Assembly: GCA_039024435.1 (NCBI GenBank) | Contig: JBCCQH010000073.1 | Coordinates: forward strand, 1 to 38,236 | Source of the DNA: JBCCQH01 sp039024435 | GTDB taxonomy: Bacteria > Bacteroidota > Bacteroidia > J057 > JADKCL01 | Direction of reading: 5' to 3' | Length of the DNA: 38,236 nt | In this document: piece by piece, positions 34,229 through 38,236 of the stretch | Position numbering within the stretch: the stretch's first letter is position 1 | Layout of the letters: the number at the start of each line of letters is the position of its first letter | Notes under the pieces: generated by a model | Seen by the model: the letters and a program-made list of their open reading frames with translations, nothing else | What the model was told of the DNA's origin: nothing | Database searches by the model: none | Position numbers and translations under genes: made by a program

Positions 34229-34942
34229 ATGGGAAGAGCATTCGAATTTCGCAAGGCCCGCAAGCTCAAACGCTGGGGTCAGATGTCCAAAACCTTCACC
34301 AAATTTGGCCGCCAAATCTCGATGGCGGTGAAAAGTGGGGGCCCCGATCCGGACAACAACTCCCTACTGCGGGTCATCATTCAGAATGCCAAAGCGGCCA
34401 ATATGCCCAAGGACAACATCGAGCGGGCGATCAAAAAGGCCGCCGAAAAGGGCAATTCAGATGCGTTTAAGGATATGGTCTATGAAGGTTACGCGCCCTA
34501 CGGGATCGCCCTCGTGGTCGAAACAACCACCGACAATTCCACCCGGACCGTCGCCAATGTCCGCAGCATTATCCGCAAAGCGGGCGGTTCGCTCGGCACC
34601 ACTGGCTCAAATGAGTTCCTGTTCGAGCGCAAATCCATGTTCAAAATCCCCTTTGATGCCGGGCGCGACATGGAGGAATTTGAGCTGGAATTGATCGATT
34701 TTGGCGGAGATGAGATTGATGTAGATGGGGATGAAGTCATCATTTACGGCGAATTTTCCAGCTTTGGCTCGATCCAAAAGTACCTGGAAGCGCAGGAAAT
34801 CACGATTCTGAGCGCCGAATTTGACCGCATTCCCCACGATACCAAGGAGCTCACCCCCGAGCAGCAGGAGGAAATTGAGAATTTAATCGGCAAGCTTGAG
34901 GAGGACGACGATGTACAAAACGTCTTCCACAACATGGGCTGA
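34229..34942 (+). CDS. yebC: YebC/PmpR (TACO1) family protein
   Basis: A 237-aa protein covering the whole YebC family length. The start is characteristic although slightly varied (MGRAFEFRKARKLKRWGQMS, where most have MAGHSKWANIKHRK). The core is clear: FTKFGRQISMAVKSGGPDP, MPKDNIERAIKKA and YEGYAPYGIALVVETTTDN, and the later NEFLFERKSMF. YebC proteins act as transcription regulators and, in bacteria and mitochondria, as factors that help ribosomes translate difficult (for example proline-rich) stretches. The gene stands alone, with its own promoter, between the giant-protein cluster and an MFS gene. Confidence 0.95.
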   Translation: MGRAFEFRKARKLKRWGQMSKTFTKFGRQISMAVKSGGPDPDNNSLLRVIIQNAKAANMPKDNIERAIKKAAEKGNSDAFKDMVYEGYAPYGIALVVETTTDNSTRTVANVRSIIRKAGGSLGTTGSNEFLFERKSMFKIPFDAGRDMEEFELELIDFGGDEIDVDGDEVIIYGEFSSFGSIQKYLEAQEITILSAEFDRIPHDTKELTPEQQEEIENLIGKLEEDDDVQNVFHNMG

Positions 34943-35018
34943 TACCGAATACGGTGAACGGTACGGGTAATCGGTACGGCGGAGCGGTGAACGATTCGCA
35001 GTTTTGGAAGGCAGCCGT

Positions 35019-36200
35019 TTAGGTTTGATTGCGCTGCAGGGCGATGAGGCCCAGAATGGGGCCCACGGCGAGCACGGTATAGCTGAGGTACGGGGGAATA
35101 CTTCCCTGCAATCCGGTCAAGGTTTGTATGCTTACAATGGTAATTGAAAAGCCTACGCCATTGACTACGGTCAGGGCCGTTCCTTTGGTTTCTGCGGCGG
35201 CGTTTGTTGCGACCAGGGTGGAAAACAACGGCGAGTCCGCAATCACCGCAGTGCCCCAAATCAGCAAAAACCCAATGAATACTGCCCCCGGTGCGTAGAG
35301 CAGCACCAAGGGCGAAAGCAAGCAACACAGCCCCGACAGCGTCAAGGCCAGGGCCGCCGTGCGTTGGGTGCCCCATTTTTCCGCGAGGAATCCCCCGGCG
35401 ACGCAGGCTGGCCCCCCGATGGCAATGACCGCAAATGAGAGCAGGGGCACATTCAACTCGGTTTCGGTATGGGCGCCCGTATAGGCAGTGAGCATGACTG
35501 GTACGAAGGCCCAAAAGGTGTACAGTTCCCACATGTGACCGAAATAGCCTAAGGCCGCCGCCCGGAATGGGGGCACGCGGAACACTTTTAGCATCGCGCT
35601 CAGGTCGATTTTGGGGCTGGGCTTGCGGTAGGGTCCGTTCCCGACAAGCCCGACCATGAGGAGTCCACCGAGCAGGGCCAGGCCTGAAGTGAGGTAGAGC
35701 ACCGTCCGCCATTCCAGGTCCAGGGACAGGCCATTGATGAAATGGGGAAAGGCCGTGCCCAGGACCAAGGCGCCCACGAGAAAGCCCAGCGACCGCCCCA
35801 GCCCCCGCGCATAGTGATCGGCGGCAATTTTCATGCCTACGGGATAAATTCCCGCGAGAAAGAACCCGGTCAGAAAGCGAAAGGATAGGACCCAGCCCAG
35901 GTTGAGTCCGTCCAGGCTGATGCCCAGATTGAGGGCCGCTCCCAGCACCGCACTCAGAGCAAACAACCGGGTGGGGACGAAGCGGTCGGCCAGATTGAGC
36001 AGGGCAAATACCAGCGTTCCCACGATGAAACCCAACTGGATCGCGGAGGTGATGTGCCCCAAGCTCCCCTCCGGCAGGTCAAAGTGCGCCACGAGATCGC
36101 CCATGATGCCATTGCCCGCAAACCAAATCGAGGTACACATGAACTGCGAAACGACGATCACCGGCAGGACGTGGCGGGGTATGCGGGGCGGCTGACTCAT
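35019..36200 (-). CDS. MFS transporter
   Basis: A 393-aa protein with about 12 transmembrane helices. The loop 2-3 motif is degenerate (NLADRFVPTRLF), and the second-half equivalent is AGGFLAEKWGTQRT. It starts MSQPPRIPRHVLPVIVVSQF and has a conserved-looking SIWFAGNGIMGDL in helix 1. It differs from the MFS gene at 14636-15937 and no substrate can be assigned. It converges with yebC across a 76-bp gap that holds only short repeated GGTGAACG/GGTACGG words. On the other side it is divergent from the fibre-like gene. Confidence 0.88.
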   Translation of the reverse strand: MSQPPRIPRHVLPVIVVSQFMCTSIWFAGNGIMGDLVAHFDLPEGSLGHITSAIQLGFIVGTLVFALLNLADRFVPTRLFALSAVLGAALNLGISLDGLNLGWVLSFRFLTGFFLAGIYPVGMKIAADHYARGLGRSLGFLVGALVLGTAFPHFINGLSLDLEWRTVLYLTSGLALLGGLLMVGLVGNGPYRKPSPKIDLSAMLKVFRVPPFRAAALGYFGHMWELYTFWAFVPVMLTAYTGAHTETELNVPLLSFAVIAIGGPACVAGGFLAEKWGTQRTAALALTLSGLCCLLSPLVLLYAPGAVFIGFLLIWGTAVIADSPLFSTLVATNAAAETKGTALTVVNGVGFSITIVSIQTLTGLQGSIPPYLSYTVLAVGPILGLIALQRNQT

Positions 36201-36564
36201 GCGGGTAAGTAAGGGGATTCATCGCTGAGAAGCAAAGGGAAGTGGGGGGCAATTTTACGGGTTGGTGAATCAATTTGCCGGGTGATTGTATTGATTGCTC
36301 CGGGAGTGTATTCGTATATTACGGCAAGGCATTGTTAACAAATACATTTGAAACAGTCCGATCTACCTACAACTGTCGTTGTTCCCGAGCGACTGAGATG
36401 CTCGAAGACTGGTGGGCGGCGCGCACCGCTAAGTTGAATCAGACACGTCGCAAAATTCTACCACCGCGAAGTGAGGGAATTTTTCGGTGCGCGCGGGAGG
36501 CACGGTTTTTCCGGTTCGGACTTTTGCGCATGGGTATTGAACGCCTATCTGCATAGCACGCGAG

Positions 36565-36587
36565 ACGGATGGTCCCCATCCGTTTTT
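36565..36587 (+). terminator. Intrinsic terminator-like hairpin
   Basis: ACGGATGG (36565-36572), loop TCC, CCATCCGT (36576-36583), then T to 36587. There is no annotated plus-strand gene before it in this gap, so it may end an unrecognised RNA or be a chance stem. Confidence 0.5.
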
Positions 36588-36647
36588 GCGCCATCCACTC
36601 CCGCTTGCCGGCGTACGCTTTCGGATATTTTCGATATGACGTGCCAA

Positions 36648-36655
36648 TAATTTTG
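36648..36655 (+). promoter_or_regulatory. -7 box of the fibre-like protein gene
   Basis: TAATTTTG matches TAnnTTTG exactly, 60 bp before the ATG at 36716. The -33 element is not well placed: TTTC occurs 15 and 25 bp upstream rather than about 20. Confidence 0.4.
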
Positions 36656-36715
36656 TATATCTTATACTCAAATCCCTGGTTGAGGGATTGCCTTTTACAC
36701 GAAAACCAATCTGCT

Positions 36716-38236
36716 ATGAAAATGACGCTCTGCACGCTGATGCTGTTTGCGGCTCTGCTTTTATCGGTTTGCGCCCACGGGCAAACCCCCGAATGGAAGA
36801 CCACTGGCAATGCGAATCTGGATCCGAATTGCTTTATCGGGACCACCGACCCCACCCCGGTCAAATTCAAGGTGAATGGCAACACCCAGATGAAGATCAA
36901 AAACAATGGCCAGGTAAAGCTCCACAGTCTTTCCGGGATTGGAAGGGCCTACGTCACCGTGGCCGAAGACGGCACCCTGCTTCGCCAGACTGATCCCGGG
37001 GTGGACAGCCTGTTTGACTGTTCGACCAAGCTCTGGAAAGCCGACGGCAACTACCTTACCCCGAACTGCTTCATCGGCTCCACCAATGCGGCGGCTTTGC
37101 GCATCTTTACCCACAATGTGGAGCGGATACGCGTGACCGAATCGGGCAAGGTGGGCATCGGGACTACGGGGCCGAAAGGGATGCTTCAAATCGGTGACTA
37201 TATGCCGTTGACCATATCGGTTCGGGCAAATGGGCCGAGCGATTCCCGGTACATGCTCGGGTTCAATACCTACCTCGACGGAACGACTCCACACTACGCC
37301 AACCACGGTCCCGGCGCAATGATCAATTGGGACGCGGTGTACTCGGATATTTGCCTTGGGGTTGCGCCCTTTGGGACAGCGGGGCAGCAAGCGCTGATCC
37401 CGGTGACGCTGGCGGTGGGCCAGAATGGACGTGTGGGAATTGGGGTACGCCAGCAGCAAGCCCTGCTTCACCTTCGTCAAGCCGGGGGGGCGGCTGATTT
37501 GCGCATTGAATCGGGCGATCCGCTGGCGGCGCCGCGTTTGGAGTTCTGGGCGGGTCCGTTTGGCAATTCTGGAGCGGCGAACCTCGGGACGATTCGGACG
37601 ACCTACAATACCACCAACGGGCTCTCCGAGCTGCGATTTGGGGTGAACGATGGACAGAACCCAACCAATCTGGTCCAGGTATTGCAGATGGACAAGGAGG
37701 AGGCGATCCTGCGCCCGCGGCTGGGCATCGGCACCGCCCCCAACCTGCAGGACCAGCTGACTGTGGCGGGTGCGGGCCGTTTCACCAGCCCCAATGCGGC
37801 GGATAACTTCGTGCGCATCCGGCACAATGGCAGCGATGCGGTGATTGAGCACGCAACCGCCACCACAAACAGCAACGCCACCAACCGCCTCTTGATCAAT
37901 CCGGGCGGCAACCGCACCGATTTCGGCGGGGACGTGATCGTGGATGCCCACCTGGGGCTGGGCACGGCGGACTTCGTTGACGGGGGCAACGGGAAGGACT
38001 ACCGCCTTTCGGTGGACGGCCGCATCCGGGCGCGAGAGGTCAAGGTGTACAGCGGCTGGGCGGACCATGTTTTTGCGCCGGGCTATGAACTGATGCCCCT
38101 TTCGGAGTTGGCGTTGTATATCGCGGAGCGGGGCCATTTGCCCGGAGTTCCTTCGGCAGCGGAGGTGAGCGCCAATGGGGTGGATGTCGGTGAGACCCAA
38201 GCGCTTCTGCTGGAAAAAATTGAGGAATTGACTTTG
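36716..38236 (+). CDS. Exported fibre-like surface protein, C-terminus cut by the window end
   Basis: The frame from ATG 36716 is open for 507 codons to the last base, with no stop in the window. It starts with a signal peptide (MKMTLCTLMLFAALLLS, cleavage near AHGQ). The body has fibre-type repeats of the form KVGIGTTGPKGMLQIG, RVGIGVRQQQALLHLRQ, RLGIGTAPNLQDQLTVAG and LGLGTADFVD, each followed by beta-strand segments. It resembles tail-fibre and cell-surface fibre proteins common in Bacteroidota. The end shows their conserved C-terminal module: VKVYSGWADHVFAPGYEL, LALYIAERGHLPGVPSAAEV, and the start of a coiled coil (LLLEKIEELTL). Probably only a few dozen residues are missing. It shares the VGIG style of repeat with the 920-aa cluster protein, but unlike that protein it is clearly exported. 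Confidence 0.85.
   Translation, partial: MKMTLCTLMLFAALLLSVCAHGQTPEWKTTGNANLDPNCFIGTTDPTPVKFKVNGNTQMKIKNNGQVKLHSLSGIGRAYVTVAEDGTLLRQTDPGVDSLFDCSTKLWKADGNYLTPNCFIGSTNAAALRIFTHNVERIRVTESGKVGIGTTGPKGMLQIGDYMPLTISVRANGPSDSRYMLGFNTYLDGTTPHYANHGPGAMINWDAVYSDICLGVAPFGTAGQQALIPVTLAVGQNGRVGIGVRQQQALLHLRQAGGAADLRIESGDPLAAPRLEFWAGPFGNSGAANLGTIRTTYNTTNGLSELRFGVNDGQNPTNLVQVLQMDKEEAILRPRLGIGTAPNLQDQLTVAGAGRFTSPNAADNFVRIRHNGSDAVIEHATATTNSNATNRLLINPGGNRTDFGGDVIVDAHLGLGTADFVDGGNGKDYRLSVDGRIRAREVKVYSGWADHVFAPGYELMPLSELALYIAERGHLPGVPSAAEVSANGVDVGETQALLLEKIEELTL

Larger units (their letters stand above)
36201..36715. other. 515-bp intergenic region with stem-loops
   Basis: No gene that I can support; small frames here (for example 36275-36556) have no start context or family signal. 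Several stems are visible: CGAGC/GCTCG (36386-36404), a perfect 10-bp GCGCGCACCG/CGGTGCGCGC (36419-36428 with 36485-36494) enclosing AAAATTC/GAATTTT (36452-36458 with 36477-36483), and a terminator-like hairpin at 36565-36587. Together they could be a structured plus-strand RNA ending in a terminator. Confidence 0.45.

Noticed and set aside
36275..36556. 93-aa small protein
   Set aside because: Non-ATG start, no family signal, and it covers the stem-loops of the intergenic region.
36761..38200. 479-aa minus-strand frame at the window end
   Set aside because: It lies opposite a signal-peptide-bearing fibre-like protein with recognisable repeats, which is the better reading.
1..38236. tRNA or rRNA genes
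   Set aside because: No T-loop consensus with a cloverleaf and no rRNA-like stretch was noticed on either strand by eye; a covariance-model scan was not possible.

Overview
The window looks like chromosomal DNA of a GC-rich member of the Bacteroidota, probably from the Saprospiria/Lewinella side of the phylum. That placement is an inference from gene families. Supporting signs are a SusC/SusD outer-membrane pair, a secreted protein with a type IX secretion (T9SS) C-terminal sorting domain, near-absence of Shine-Dalgarno sequences, and TAnnTTTG-type -7 boxes before two genes.

Left part (1-9267). A SusC-like TonB-dependent receptor (broken by a one-base frameshift near 1160) and its SusD-like lipoprotein are followed by a strong nested hairpin and a gene for an NlpC/P60-like lipoprotein. 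This block lies between two direct copies of a palindromic, MITE-like element. The copy at 1-76 is cut by the window edge. The complete copy, 5682-5846, sits inside the signal-peptide region of a T9SS-secreted beta-propeller/adhesin-like protein. The gene's true 5' end can still be read upstream of the element, which adds exactly 165 bp and one in-frame stop. A hairpin-rich repeat region closes this part.

Middle part (9268-16027). Ordinary genes: a minus-strand run of VOC protein, SpoU-type RNA methyltransferase, zinc-ribbon SAM methyltransferase and exported MBL-fold hydrolase. These are followed by plus-strand pirin and membrane-anchored class III cyclase genes, and a convergent MFS transporter.

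Cluster (16044-33887). The most unusual region is a co-directional minus-strand set. In transcription order it encodes a 1313-aa unknown protein, a 920-aa LamG/tail-fibre-like protein, two paralogous ComEC-type MBL-fold hydrolases with acidic tracts, a 1483-aa DUF6603 protein and a 744-aa unknown protein. After a hairpin and a repeat-filled gap comes a 130-aa beta-rich protein. Most junctions are only 16-34 bp and none of the proteins has an evident signal peptide. I recognise no described system with this composition. It is the best candidate here for a new multi-protein assembly, but its function cannot be read from sequence.

Right part (33888-38236). A yebC-family gene with a good Bacteroidota-type promoter, a second MFS transporter, a 515-bp gap with stem-loops, and an exported fibre-like protein whose reading frame runs off the window end.
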